The notes: a model not told the origin generated them from the letters alone. A DNA stretch of 26,924 bases from Paramacrobiotus richtersi (GCA_034698045.1 JAQGAU010000508.1:1-26924), one strand, 5' to 3'. Counted from the first letter of the stretch, positions 1 to 10,863 are shown. Program-made: numbers and translations.

Positions 1-3000
1 TGCCTGGTAGTGCTTTTATCCATCGTATATGCCCGACCTAAAAGTTCTTCTACAAATCTGGTTAGAGGACCAGAATGCCAGGATGTGGGAATGTTGGCTT
101 GCTTCGTCCCTGTGTTAGGTTTCTCGATGATAACACAGCGATCACCCGGCATAGCCGTTGGTCAAGTAATGACCGAGGAAGCCTACAGCAGTATCTGCAG
201 GTAATACTTTACCATAGGGCATTTCCCGACCATTTCATTGGATGAGTGTAAAAAAATCAATCGTACAGAACAACGACACACACTTGCCAATTTGTGACGA
301 ATTGTACTACTGGTTTTAATTACCGTTTACTTTACTCTTCAGTATCGCCCAAACAGCCACAACCTGTGCTGAAAACTGGACAAATCGATGTTTACCGGCG
401 GAAACATTGGCTAATATCCAGATAGTGGTCAACGGAACGAAGAGACTTTTGACAATGTGCAATGAACCGGATAGCTATTCAAAGTTCATCAAGCTGACCA
501 GCTGCGGTGAAAAGATAAAGGCTGCTACCGAAACTTGCAGTGATACAGTACGCACTGAGATACCGGAAACCCAGGCAATTATGACACTTTCTGGTTCTTC
601 GATGGGACTTGCCCAGATGGAAAATCCCCAGAAACCAATATGCTGGTACGTTACTGTACTTTGTGACTTGTGTGTTAGTCGTGTACATTCTTTGCAAGAA
701 GGGTTAGACGAGACTCGTCAATAAGTCCACGTATCAATCAAAGATCTAACTATAATACGGACCCCAGGGTCAAAAAACCCAAACAACTAAATCAAATCAC
801 GAAAAACCGACAGCACCACTAGGTCGGCTATAGTCGAAAACGGCGTCACATGATCTTTTTATTCAAAAAAAGTCTGACCCGGCACAGTACGCATCCTTTC
901 AAATCGCGGGGAGTGGTAATTCTTAGTTCTTACCGCAAAGGTTACTGTAAAGGATAAACCAAACCGTGATACACCGTTGCTTGGAGAAAAATTCAAACTA
1001 ACTATGTAAGTAAATTTACTATCCAGTAACCGGCATCTTAGATCTACCATCTTTCAACATTTCGAACGACAAAGATAAACCCTTTTCAATATCCCTACGT
1101 TTAAACGAAATCGCCTAAAAACCCCAACCACCGAAAAACGAACGAAACGCCTATTACTCAAAAAAAAACCAGATCAGCGTGCAAAGGTTCCAATGATTCA
1201 TCTCTGAATCTTTGATCGATGCGGTGCTGACTATACACATGCCAAAAATGCTGCCATAAATTCGTAAAAAGACCAGAACAACAGAACGAACTAACAGAAA
1301 TATTCAAAACGGGATACGTGCTTGCAGTACCGACCATCTGACGGTGATTCTGACCTGAAGCAGAGCGAACCAACAGTAATATTCAAAACGGTATTCTTGG
1401 ATGCAGTACCGATCATTTGACCGGAAATAGAACAAGCTAACAGCAATACTCAAAACGGCATTCGTGGAGGCACTACCGATCATATGACCGGAACCAGAAC
1501 GAACTAACAGCGACATTCAGAGTGGGATACCTGGATGCAGTACCGACCATCTGACGGTAATGCTGACCGGAAGCAGAGCAAACCAACAGCAATATTCAAA
1601 ACGGTATACTTGGATGCAGTACCGATCATCTGACGGTGATTCTGACCGGAAGCAGACGAACCAAAAGTAATATTCAAAACGGTATTCATGGACGCAGTAC
1701 CGACCATCTGACCGGAAACAGAACAAGCTAACAGCAATACTCAAAACGGCATTCTTGGATGCAGTACCGATCATGTGACCGGAACCAGAACGAACTAACA
1801 GCGACATTCAGAGTGGGATACCTGGATGCAGTACCGACCATCTGACGGTAATGCTGACCGGAAACAGAACGAACTAACAGCAATATTCAAAACGGCACTC
1901 TTGGGTGCAGTACCGATCATCCGACCGGAAACAAAACGAGCTAACGGCAATACTCAAAACAGCATTCTTGGGTGACTATCTGACCGGAAACAGATCGAAC
2001 TAACAGCAATATTCAGAACGGGATACTTGGAAGCAGTACCGACCATCTGACCGGCAAAAAGCACGAACTAACAGCAATATTCAAAACGGTATACTTGGAT
2101 GCAGTACCGATCATCTGACGGTGATTCTGACCGGAAGCAGAATAGAGTTCTGCAATGGACTGAAAAAGTCAGTCCAGTCCGATCCAAAACGTGTTTTTAT
2201 TTCCCAAATCCAGTCCAAACCCAAACCTGATCCACCCAGTCCGCCCAATCCAGTCCAAACATTTTTTTCCTAATCCAAATCCAGTCCATTCCAATCCAAA
2301 AAACGTTTTTTCAATTTTCTTGAATATTTATTAGCCCATTAAAGCATTACAGGCTTTTTTAACTGAAATTTGACTGTCGAAGTTTGAAACTTACTATAGT
2401 TATGTAGTTCTGATCAAGGGTTTGCAGACCATATAAACATACTGTCCTGCTGACCGACATGACCATCCGTTTAAAAAGCAAACATTTTCGCCTGATGTAT
2501 TAATGAGTAAGTAAGCTAAATCAAAGTGGAAGCCAGGCAGGTACTCCCAGATGATAAACCTGATTATTATGTTTTTTGGCTAGTTAACTGCAGTGAAAAC
2601 TGGGATTGTGTTTGACGAGGTGTATATTTCACTTCGGCTGAAACTATAGCGTTTTATTATAACTGTGAGCGGCCTTTTTTAAGGAGAAAATTCGTTTTAG
2701 TGCCATTAACATTGCCCAGTGCATTTGTTAGACTAATAATTGTGGAAACTATGGACCAGTTTCCGCAACCATTCCAGTCCATTTTTGCCAAACCGGAATC
2801 CAAATCCAATCCAAAACCATAATTTTTTTTCTTAAATCCGTCCAATCCAATCCATATTCTGGTATGGATTGGACTGGACTGGATTTTCCAGTCCATTGCA
2901 GAACTCTAAAGCAGAACGGAGCAACAGCAATATTCAGAACGGTATTCTTGGATGCAGTACCGACCATCTGACCGGAAACAGAACGAACAAACAGCAATAT

Positions 3001-3630
3001 TCAAAACGGGATACTTAGATCCAGTACCGATAATCTGACCGGAAACAGAGCGAACTAACAGCAATATTCAAAACGGCATTCTTAGATGCAGTACCGACCA
3101 TCTGACCTGAAGCAGAACAAACTAATAGTAATAGTAAAGCTATGAGATTTTCAGAAATACTAATCGCAATTTTTTATAATTATTAGATAAATAAATGATA
3201 AAAAAATAATAATGCCTGACCGACCGACAGATGACGGACGGGCATCGAAGTCCATTCGAGTTAATCATAGAGGACCTTCGCTCTGCGTCGGTCGATAAAT
3301 ATCTTTCAATATTATAATATACAAACTATGATCACTGATCACAAAAAACCCTGAGGCGGCAGCCGAAGGTGTTTCTTGTAGCGTATATTATGTGACTTAT
3401 GTCGTTATCGAAATGCTCACTGTTGTGCAGTTAAATGCCACAAAAGGATTCTGCTGTAACTGGTTTTGTTCATTTATAGTGCGGTGAAACACATCATGCG
3501 CTGCATCGCACCGAGTCTGGAAAGCAGTTGCACGCCGGAAGAAAAATCTGTAACGGAGCGGTTCGAAGAACGAATGTTGGGAGCCTTTGAATGCACGGAC
3601 GCCATCTACCAAGCATGCAGTCAGAAATAA
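1..3630 (+). CDS. Cysteine-rich secreted protein, 5' end outside window (3 visible exons)
   Basis: I assemble exons 1-200, 343-645 and 3480-3630; the introns start GTAATA and GTACGT and end CAG and TAG. Both introns are phase 2 and the frame stays open to TAA at 3628-3630, giving 217 visible residues. The window opens inside a hydrophobic signal-peptide core (CLVVLLSIVYA) followed by a polar mature N-terminus. The mature part has 14 cysteines, enough for seven disulfides, and mostly helical-looking, polar sequence. Reading through the second donor would give a tail ending at 724, but splicing to 3480 continues the cysteine-rich pattern and rebuilds a Cys codon at the junction. The spacing of cysteines recalls small helical secreted families of ecdysozoans (for example 27-kDa haemolymph glycoproteins), but I do not recognise the family firmly. 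Function is unknown; extracellular location is inferred. The start codon lies left of position 1. Confidence 0.6.
1280..3133. repeat. Minisatellite, unit about 67 or 79 bp, split by a transposon
   Basis: About 16 diverged tandem copies are visible (about 12 at 1280-2142 and 4 at 2909-3133). Each copy contains the blocks AACAGCAATATTCAAAACGG, TTGGATGCAGTACCGA and ATCTGACCGG. Some units are about 67 bp; others carry an extra 12 bp (CGGTGATTCTGA or a close variant) and are about 79 bp. Unit length is not a multiple of three, and the overlapping open frames on the minus strand are by-products of the repetition. Positions 2143-2908 are foreign and belong to the inserted element. Confidence 0.9.
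2143..2908. mobile_element. Non-autonomous hAT-like DNA transposon with 8-bp target duplication
   Basis: The element begins TAGAGTTCTGCAATGGACT and ends with the inverted form, AGTCCATTGCAGAACTCTA. It is flanked on both sides by AAGCAGAA (2135-2142 and 2909-2916), a perfect 8-bp direct duplication that matches one copy of the surrounding minisatellite. An 8-bp duplication and a terminus starting TAGAG are hallmarks of the hAT superfamily. Both subterminal regions are packed with CCAGTCC and CCAATCC motifs, as expected for transposase binding sites in this superfamily. At 766 bp it has no transposase frame, so it would depend on an enzyme supplied in trans. Confidence 0.85.
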
Positions 3631-4108
3631 CCTGTTGATTATACAGCCATCCGGTCTGCTTTTTATATGTTCATAATACAACGACACTTTATTTTCTTAG
3701 CTGTCCGCTTATTTGTCAAACCAGGCGTGTAAATAATGTTCATAATACGTTTTAGCATCGATATTCTACATATTGGCGTGCAATGCAATCATTAATTTTA
3801 TGTACAAGTAGTTTTACATATATACGTACAGCCAAAGGTCACATACAGTAACTGTAGAAGTGACATCCCTTTCAATAAATTTTGTTCTGTAATTTTAACA
3901 TGTGAGAATAATTTGTAACAAGCTACAGATAAATATCGAAACGGAGGAGTGCCAATCGTCGTGAAAGTACTCTTCCAGTGCTTCGTTTCAGGCGGTTTCT
4001 TGGGTGTAGTTGGTGACAGTAGCCACGTAACCGTCATACTGAGCGACGTAAAAATTCCCCGCAATGGGACTCCCCAGGTTGTGTCGCTTAGGGAAATCTC
4101 GGATTGGA
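3631..4108. other. Spacer without recognisable gene
   Basis: This is AT-rich sequence downstream of the cysteine-rich gene. Open frames on both strands at 3798-4206 overlap each other, have no family-like motif and no conserved counterpart elsewhere in the window. The segment probably includes the 3' untranslated region of the upstream gene. Confidence 0.5.
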
Positions 4109-4270
4109 AACCAGATTCTATCGCGTTACTGCTTCGATGCCAGCTTGCTCAAGAAAGATATATGGCGACCCGAAGCTCCCGAATGCCCTACTGGGCGACC
4201 CACTGATGATTGCTACACAAGTTTACGCAATGCTTATCTCTATCTGGCTGACCCTAACTTCGGTGGCTGA
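4109..4270 (+). pseudogene. Lipocalin exon-4 relic, Lcn-3/4-like
   Basis: Starting at AACCAGATTCTATCGCG the sequence matches the second half of exon 4 of the plus-strand lipocalins. It encodes RYCFDASLLKKDIW, then a PECP block, then DDCYTSLRNAYLYLADPNFG, a final G and the TGA at 4268-4270. Nothing upstream resembles the first half of exon 4 or exons 1-3, so this is a 5'-truncated copy. Downstream sequence also resembles the 3' flanks of Lcn-4 and Lcn-5, so the duplicated piece ran past the stop codon. The coding part is still open, which suggests recent truncation. No promoter or start is evident. Confidence 0.8.
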
Positions 4271-4412
4271 TTTTGCAGCTGCAAAGCCAGTTTGAAGGCT
4301 AATTGCAGCTACAAAACAATTGAGTCATTTATTCGATTGAAGAAATTTTTCCCATTAGACCATTAACTTGATTATTTCATCTTAACATTTGTGACCGTTC
4401 TGTCGACTTCAT

Positions 4413-5660
4413 TCGCGTTGTTGTATATGAATAATGAATGAACGAAGCAGACGTTTAGCTATCAATAAAACGTTTACTTTAAATGTACTAACAAACGCAC
4501 CTGGAATAGAAGCGACAGCTGGCCGAGGGGTCAGATATATGCGCGAGAGAACTCTAGCGCTAAGCTGCTTCTTGCGATGATTCGGGTACATATTATTCAA
4601 GGTAGGATGCAAACGTGACACAGTGGTATACACATCAGTGCACAAAAGTCTACGAAATAGATTCTTCCACGGTTTTCATTGATTATAGATCTATAGAATA
4701 CAGAAGCCTTATTTCGATTTGCTATGGCGGCAGATTATTGCAGGATTAGGTGTAACTGATACTTTTTGGCATTACAGTTTTGACAACAAAAGCACAAGCA
4801 TGAACTCCTAAGATCTTAATGTCGCTACCGAAGTATTGTGGTTCACGTTATGCACGAGTAAACGACTGCGCTATCAACTGCTTATAACATGTACACGCAG
4901 CTTTTGCGGAATTTTCCGATTATTTCGGCAATGGGCAAAAAATGCGCTTTTTATACAGACCCAACTGGCAAAGATCTCATCTGTCAGCGGGCGGTGCTGA
5001 CGCTCTCCGCCGACAGCAATTTCTCCGAAATGCTTAAAACGTTTGCGAGCTTTAATCTGGTTTGGTTTGTGCGGTGAAAATGTGTGATTTTATTCGGGTC
5101 CGGATGTCTTCAGAAGAACTTCCAGCGAAACTGCCGCCCCGTTTCGGTGAGTTCCATATAGGATGTGGTCTTCGAAAGTTACATAGTTGAGAACCGTTCG
5201 TGGAACACGTGAGCACTAGGAAGATAAACGGAATTCTTGAATAAATGAAAACTGCCGGTTAGCCGCAGTTTCACATTCGCACTCTTCCAAGGAGCTTTAA
5301 AACTGAGACGACAGATAAATAGTACGATATCATACCGCTTATTCGTAGCCACATAATACATTATCCGCTGATGTTGGGATCATCCCAGGGACAAGAAATC
5401 CGTGCGTGGGCTTACATAGCAGCCATCCGTTGCAGCCACAAGAGGACACTCTGGCATATCATTCAGCCAGGGATATTGTTTCATCAGGACAGCAGTAAAG
5501 CAGTATGATCCCAGCGCTTGATTAATTGCACTGGCGATATTGTTGGCCGTGGTTGCAGATATTTTGTCTGGTCTTTCTCGCGTGTAAACGTATGGGTACG
5601 GTTCCGCACACATGCCTGAGTGTATGTCATACTTGTCACATTCGAAATATACTGCTACAC
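4413..5660. repeat. Segmental duplication, unit 1
   Basis: This segment aligns with 5925-7145 as a diverged direct repeat. Shared blocks include GCGCGAGAGAACT, GTGACACAGTGGTATA, ACAAAAGTCTACGAAATA, ACTGCTTATAACATGTACA and GGAATTCTTGAATAA, in the same order. It ends in a broken copy of lipocalin exon 4, whereas unit 2 ends in the intact Lcn-1 exon 4. Apart from that relic I see no gene in it. Part of 4960-5080 differs between the units and may be an insertion or local rearrangement. Confidence 0.85.
5361..5660 (-). pseudogene. Lipocalin exon-4 relic, Lcn-1-like
   Basis: On the minus strand this encodes CDKYDIHSGMCAEPYPYVYT, followed by RERPDK and a block ending DMPECPLV, close to exon 4 of Lcn-1. 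An extra base near the end turns the conserved L-G-D-P-N tail into L-G-stop. The 5' side is cut at about 5660, inside the equivalent of the Y-A-L-F-F block, so the D-Y-x-x-Y motif is missing and no exon 1-3 copies are nearby. It directly abuts another exon-4 relic at 5661. It is a non-functional duplicate in segmental unit 1. Confidence 0.88.
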
Positions 5661-5662
5661 AC

Positions 5663-5917
5663 TCATTAATTTTATCGTAAAAGAATACTAGGACAAAAAA
5701 GAGTCAAACGAGCGTCGTGATTTCACACTGAAGTCATCCATGGTAGCAATCGACCATTAAAGTTAGGGTCTGCCTGGTATCGATATACGAAGGCTCTTAT
5801 AGCCGTCATCTGATGGCGTCGGATTAACTGGACAGTCATCCACACCATCTAGAACGACGCGTTTTCGCAGCATGTCAGCGCTAATACAATAGGGTCCCAT
5901 GATTCGATTGACGGCAT
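5663..5917 (-). pseudogene. Lipocalin exon-4 relic with 3' flank, Lcn-2-like
   Basis: Positions 5663-5750 match the 3' flank of Lcn-2 (around 9115-9200), and 5751-5917 match the C-terminal half of its exon 4, including NRIMGPYCISADMLRKRVVL and a DDC block. The stop codon position is changed (TGA to CGA) and a deletion after KSLR shifts the frame. Homology ends abruptly near 5917, after which segmental unit 2 begins. The relic is thus sandwiched between two copies of an Lcn-1-type duplication and marks its breakpoint. Confidence 0.85.
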
Positions 5918-5924
5918 TGGGTTT

Positions 5925-6845
5925 TGCGTTGTTGTTTAGGAATAATGAAGGCATGAATCAAATGTTCATTTACAAATAAAAACTTTACTTTGAATGCACT
6001 AACAAACGCGACAGATGGTCACATATTCGCGCGAGAGAACTATAGCGTTAAGCTGCACTTCTTGGGATGATTCGGGAACAGATCATTCAAGGTACGATAT
6101 GAACGCCGCATACTTACAATTACTTGCCAAACGTGACACAGTGGTATATACCGTAGTACACAAAAGTCTACGAAATACATTTTTCCGAGGTTTTCAACGT
6201 TTATAGATCTATACGCTGCAGAATGTTTTACTCGGAGTGGGTATAACTGACACTTTTTGGCGTTCCAGTTTTCGACAACTAAAGTGAAAAGCTTTAGCTC
6301 ATACGATCTTACTGCCTATACCAAATTACTGTGGTTCATTTTTTGCGTGAACAAACGGCAGCGCTAGTAACTGCTTATAACATGTACAGGCAGCTTTTGC
6401 GGATTTTTCCGATTTTTTCGGCTGTTCTGTTCATGTATGTTAATGCGTAACTGCGAACTGTTTCAGACGGCCACGTAGCGTCAGGCCGTAGATGACAGCA
6501 TTCTCGCCGAATCACAGAAAACTTTTGCGAGCTGTGAACTGGTCTGTGGGAAAAATTTGTGATTTTATTTGGGTCCAGATCTCTGCACTAGAACTCCATG
6601 CGAAGCTTGCGCCACATTTGGCTGAGCTCCTTTACTGTATGTCGATCATGTGTACAGGATGCTGTATTCAAAGGATACATTGTTTTTGTGTGGAAAACTT
6701 GAACACCAGGAAGATAAATGGAATTCTTGAATAAGTTAAAGGTGGTACATGTTAGCCGTGCTTGCTCGCAGTTTAACACAGTCGTTCTCAAACGAGCATC
6801 GAAACAAAAACGACAGTTAAATGGTACCGACTATCCATTGCCACA
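5925..6845. repeat. Segmental duplication, unit 2, and 3' flank of Lcn-1
   Basis: This is the counterpart of 4413-5360. It lies directly downstream of the Lcn-1 stop codon on the minus strand and so includes the Lcn-1 3' untranslated region. An AATAAA reads on the minus strand near 6563-6568, about 280 nt past the stop, and could be a polyadenylation signal. Short open frames here are not shared with unit 1 and do not look coding. Confidence 0.75.
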
Positions 6846-8060
6846 TTATCCGCTGACGTTAGGATCTCCCAGGGACAAGTACGCATTGCGCAAGCTTACG
6901 TAGCAGTCATTCGTCACAGCCACAAGAGGACACTCGGGCATATCATTGATCCATGGATATTTTTTCATCAGGTCAGCAGAAAAGCAGTAGGACCCCAGCG
7001 CTTGGTTAACTGCACTGACAATGTTGTTGGCCGTGGTTGCTGCTACCTTGTCTGGTCTTTCTCGCGAGTAGACGTACGTATACGGATCCGCACAAATGCC
7101 CGAGTTTACATCGTATTTGTCACATTGGAAAAATAGCGCGTAGGTTTCGTAATCTGTCGACAGTAGCAAGGAGGTCTCAATAGCTGCAAAAGAACATGGC
7201 CATATACTGCAGATCTTCCTAACTCATACAAGTATTAAGCTCGTAGTTTTGTACCTTTACGAAGCAGTAGGTTACCACATTGTACCTCCAAATTTGTTAA
7301 ACAAGATTTGTTCAAACGACCTTGTTAACTTTCTCCAGATTTCTATGTAGAAGTAGTAGTAGTTTAACATGTGTAACGTTATGCGCCAGCAATCTGGACT
7401 TCCTTACCGCCAGTTGTGCCAGAAAATCCAAGTCCTCGCACTTGGCCATCCACAGTTAAGTAGAGCAGATAAGACGCCCTGACTGTATCACACCGATTCT
7501 GTATCACACTGTAAGGAGCATGTATCTGCTCGAATGCAATCGCTGGGGTGTTGGAACCCGGATACAAGGTTAAACTCCCGTTGAGTAGATTGGTATTGGT
7601 TATGACGATGTTGACAGACACACGAGTATCGGCAATGCCATCGAACCAGGCCATATACAAGTACCATTTTCCCATCATCTACACAGACTGTAGTTGCAAT
7701 AGTGATAGCAAATGCCACATTAGCGCTTTGTTGAGATTTGGTTCTTACCCGGGCTGGATCTACTTTCATTGGCTGAATATAGTTGGGAAACTGAGGAGTG
7801 CCCGGGGTGCACGGGGCGGCCGCTCCGTAAGAGGCATCAACTGCCGCTTTGTTTGTTGTTTGCACACGAAGCTTGGACCGTTCAACATGATCCTTCTCGA
7901 AAAATCCCGCGATACAAGTGCCTGCAAAGAAAAATAATTACATACGTGAGCCCGTCAGTTTCAGGTCAGATTCTGCAACTTAGGTATATGGCACGGAAAT
8001 ACCTGAAATTAGCGCAACTAGCAACAAAGCTTGAACACAGAGCCCGCACAGTACTGTCAT
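6846..8060 (-). CDS. Secreted lipocalin-type protein Lcn-1 (4 exons)
   Basis: Exons on the minus strand are 8060-8003, 7921-7749, 7678-7408 and 7183-6846; introns are 81, 70 and 224 nt with GT..AG ends and phases 1-0-1. The product is 279 residues. Exon 1 encodes a signal peptide (MTVLCGLCVQALLLVALIS). Exon 2 gives a basic linker and then CTPGTPQFPNYIQPMKVDP, the usual lead into a lipocalin barrel. Exon 3 opens M-M-G-K-W-Y (lipocalin region 1, GxW) and contains LYPGSNTPAIAFEQ. Exon 4 holds LSTDYETYALFFQC (region 2), S-R-E-R-P (the Arg of region 3), and a long C-terminal part with four cysteines ending GDPNVSG. Lipocalins bind small hydrophobic ligands in a beta-barrel. At about 280 residues it is longer than the usual 160-200 because of the linker and tail. 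Ligand unknown. Confidence 0.85.
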
Positions 8061-9200
8061 GATAACAAGCGGCAGTAACTGGAATTATAGATTACAGTCA
8101 ATCGAATAGCGTGTAACAGAATCCGAGACTCCCGCTTCCCAATGCTGGCTTCTTATGCGGGTGCTGCTTAACTTATACCATCTGCACAGAAAAGACTCCG
8201 TTGCACTATCATACAAAGAAATTTATTACGTTCCGCTCGAACAGCTATTAAGGCTCATGACTATCTGTTTTCAAAACTTGGTATTATATACATAGCAAAC
8301 ACTGCCGTCTGTGAACCACAAAGAACATTTTAATAAGTAATTCACCAGCGGCTTACCGCATCAACCCATCGCACTTTATGGGTAACATATAGCCGCTGAA
8401 CAAAGGATTCGTTTGACGCATGTTTTTTCGCTGCAGCACAGCTATGGTTAACATTGTGATACCATGTTTACCATTCACCTACCATAAATTTGTTGACCAA
8501 CATCTCCGATTCTAATCCATACAGTGTACTGTTTAATAAATGTGAATTATGTTATAAAACGTCGATAGCCATTGATCACTACAATTTTGATGCCTTTAGT
8601 GTGACAACTGTTGTGGCGCACTGACACTGTGGCACAAATGACAAGGCACAAGTGCTAATTCTTTGCGTATAAGTCAACGGTTGATGCACTGCGAAAGCTG
8701 TAAACGTCATGGGTTCGTTCCACTGTTACACATGAAAGGTGTTCGCAAAACATGATTAGCTGTTCCAGGCGCTGGGTATTCCGTTGGTTTTGTTAAATTT
8801 CTAACTGTAAAGTCCCTCGCATCATAACCTACATTCGCAGGAAATTTTGCAGTTTTTTGTATTAATTCTACTCTTTCCGGCATAACTTACGTCACTGAAT
8901 GTACGTACATAAAGGACTTTCGTTTCGGTCGATCTCTTTAAAAATCAAGTTACACCGGAAGTGAATGTATTTCATGCAAACAAGCTGCTGCGCTCCAAAA
9001 CCGGAAATTTTAAACTGCACAATCTCGAACGGTAAACGTCGAGCGCCAGAAAACCACTCATTGTTTGATCACCATTATTACGTTCCATAAAAAAAGAATC
9101 GAACGTCAACGCTTATTAATTTTATCGTAAAAGAACAGTAATACAAAAAACACACAAACGAGCGCCAGGATTTCACACCAAAGCCAATCGACGGTAGCAA
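8061..9200. other. Spacer between Lcn-1 and Lcn-2
   Basis: About 1.1 kb upstream of Lcn-1 and downstream of Lcn-2, both on the minus strand. I see no open frame or relic of the local families in 8061-9100. The Lcn-1 promoter should lie just above 8060, but I cannot point to a convincing TATA box. The part from about 9110 to 9200 is the Lcn-2 3' flank that is also found at 5663-5750. Confidence 0.5.
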
Positions 9201-10863
9201 TCAGCCATTAAAGTTAGGGTCTCCCAGATATCGATAAGCATTACGAAGGCTTTTATAGCGGTCATCGGATGGCGCCGGATTAATTTGACAATCATCCACA
9301 CCTTCTAGAACGACGCGTTTTCTCAGCATGTCAGCGCTAACACAATACGGTCCCATGATGCGATTGACGGCATCATTCATAGCACTAACAGTCCCGGATG
9401 ACACTAGCTTGATTGGCTGTCGTGTGTCGATATAAACATCCGGATACGGACAGATGCCGCTGATCAGGTCATAAGCGGCGCATAGGTAATATACGATGTA
9501 ATTATCGTAATCCGTCGATAGTACCAACGATGTATCGATACCTGTAATAGAAAAATCATCCACAGAGGAACAGCACCGATGTTATCTACAGTTGACCAAC
9601 CAGAACTCCCGTCGCCGTAATAGCCAATCCCCGAAACTGTCCGTCCAGTGTCGCGTAATCAAGAGCACCAAAAGTGCTGCTATCGCATTTGTTTTCAGTC
9701 AGCGAGTAGGAGCCACTAAGCTGCTCGAACGCTACTGCTGGTGTGTTAGAACCAGGATAGAGGGTAAGGCTGTCGTTCAGTAGATTGGTGTAGGTCGTGA
9801 AGCTGTTGGCTATGGTTACGTTGCTTGATTCTACACCGGGATACCAGCTACTGTACCCGTACCACTTTCCAAGAATCTGAATGCATGTGAATAGTTTAAT
9901 ACAACGATATAAGCATTTCCTACCACGAATGCGCAGAGCATCAAGAAATTACCCGCTTCGGATCGATCTGCATTGGTTGAATGTAGTTGGGAAGTTGCGG
10001 TGTGCCTTGCACACACGGAGGCGGACCACTGGATGAGTATCCATCATTGGCTTTTGTTTGGGCGCTGTGTTTGTTTCGGAGTGTAGGTCTCTTTGCTGTC
10101 TCACGGTCACGGAAGTTTACTGCAGTCGATAGTCCTGCAGAGTACGAACAAATGCTGTTAATCTACATATGTGTACGGCTGCATACTTTTTATGCACGCA
10201 TTTAATTGGATAACGGTGTACTGCGAGTTCCTGCACATTAGCATTTTTTGGTGACGAACACTTCTACAGTCAGATTGTCAAAGCTTCCTGCGGGTGTATT
10301 ATAAAACTGTCATTTCTTGACGCTTTTGCAGAAACGAAAGAAAAGTTGACGTGCCGTTCATCAATAAACTAAACAGAGTACCAACAAAATTTAGCTATAT
10401 CAACGAACCAATACAACTGATAGCGTTTAGAAACGAAATTGATTACTAAAATGGTACAAATTATTCGGTATAAGTAATTATGGATCGAAAAATGTAGTCT
10501 GAATAACGATTTTTCCTTCCGCTGGGTAGCCGTGGTTATTTTCAACACTAAATTTTAAATATTATCGGTGACGCAGGATCGGTCGTTCTGCGGAAAACGA
10601 CATCGGCGCATTCTTAGCAGTTCATATTCTCTGCAGTTCTTCTGCCGATTTCCTACCGGAATGTACAACAATCGGACATTGTTTTTATATCAATATTTCT
10701 GCGGATTGCTCTGCACACATTTTGAGAAAGTTATTCGACAAAGATACCACACTTTGTTTGGATCTTTCCACAGGCGGCGAAATTGCAGTCTCGACAATGT
10801 CTTACCTGAGAGTATGGCAATGACAGAAAACAATGGCAGATAAACTGTCCATGAGCCCGTCAT
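9201..10863 (-). CDS. Secreted lipocalin-type protein Lcn-2 (4 exons)
   Basis: Exons on the minus strand are 10863-10806, 10134-9953, 9876-9597 and 9541-9201; introns are 671, 76 and 55 nt, phases 1-0-1. The product is 286 residues. Exon 1 gives the signal peptide MTGSWTVYLPLFSVIAILSG and was chosen because it is exactly 58 nt, hydrophobic, and ends on a GTAAGA donor. Exon 2 carries a charged linker and QGTPQLPNYIQPMQIDPKR. Exon 3 starts I-L-G-K-W-Y and has LYPGSNTPAVAFEQL plus two N-glycosylation sequons (NVT, NDS). Exon 4 has LSTDYDNYIVYYLC and ends GDPNFNG. Odd points: the exon-3 donor reads GTCAAC, a poor match, although it is the only GT giving the family phase; and the seventh core cysteine (D-D-C-Y in relatives) is Arg here. 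The most diverged intact member. Confidence 0.78.

Larger units (their letters stand above)
646..3479 (+). other. 2.8-kb intron carrying minisatellite and transposon
   Basis: This is the inferred second intron of the cysteine-rich gene, bounded by GTACGT at 646 and a TAG acceptor at 3477-3479. It is more than ten times longer than most introns in the window. The stretches 725-1275 and 3135-3475 contain no recognisable gene or repeat, only AT-rich sequence. The rest is minisatellite and a hAT-like insertion, listed separately. Whether it is spliced as one unit needs transcript data. Confidence 0.55.

Noticed and set aside
1158-1807. Four overlapping minus-strand open frames of 70-96 codons
   Set aside because: They lie in the minisatellite, whose unit length is not a multiple of three; the frames are by-products of repetition.
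1280-3133. Possible CRISPR array from regularly spaced repeats
   Set aside because: The repeats are contiguous with no unique spacers, and the sequence is eukaryotic.
3397-3687. 96-codon minus-strand open frame
   Set aside because: It is antisense to the better supported last exon of the cysteine-rich protein, and has no recognisable motif.
3798-4206. Opposed open frames on both strands
   Set aside because: Neither is conserved in other copies of the adjacent lipocalin flank, and neither contains a recognisable motif.
4889-5077. 62-codon plus-strand frame inside segmental unit 1
   Set aside because: It is not preserved in the paralogous unit 2 and shows no recognisable domain.
7548-8062. 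Plus-strand frames of 129 and 97 codons
   Set aside because: They are antisense to Lcn-1 exons 1-3, whose splice sites and motifs match the family.
10568-10843. 91-codon plus-strand open frame
   Set aside because: It overlaps intron 1 and exon 1 of Lcn-2 in antisense and has no family features.
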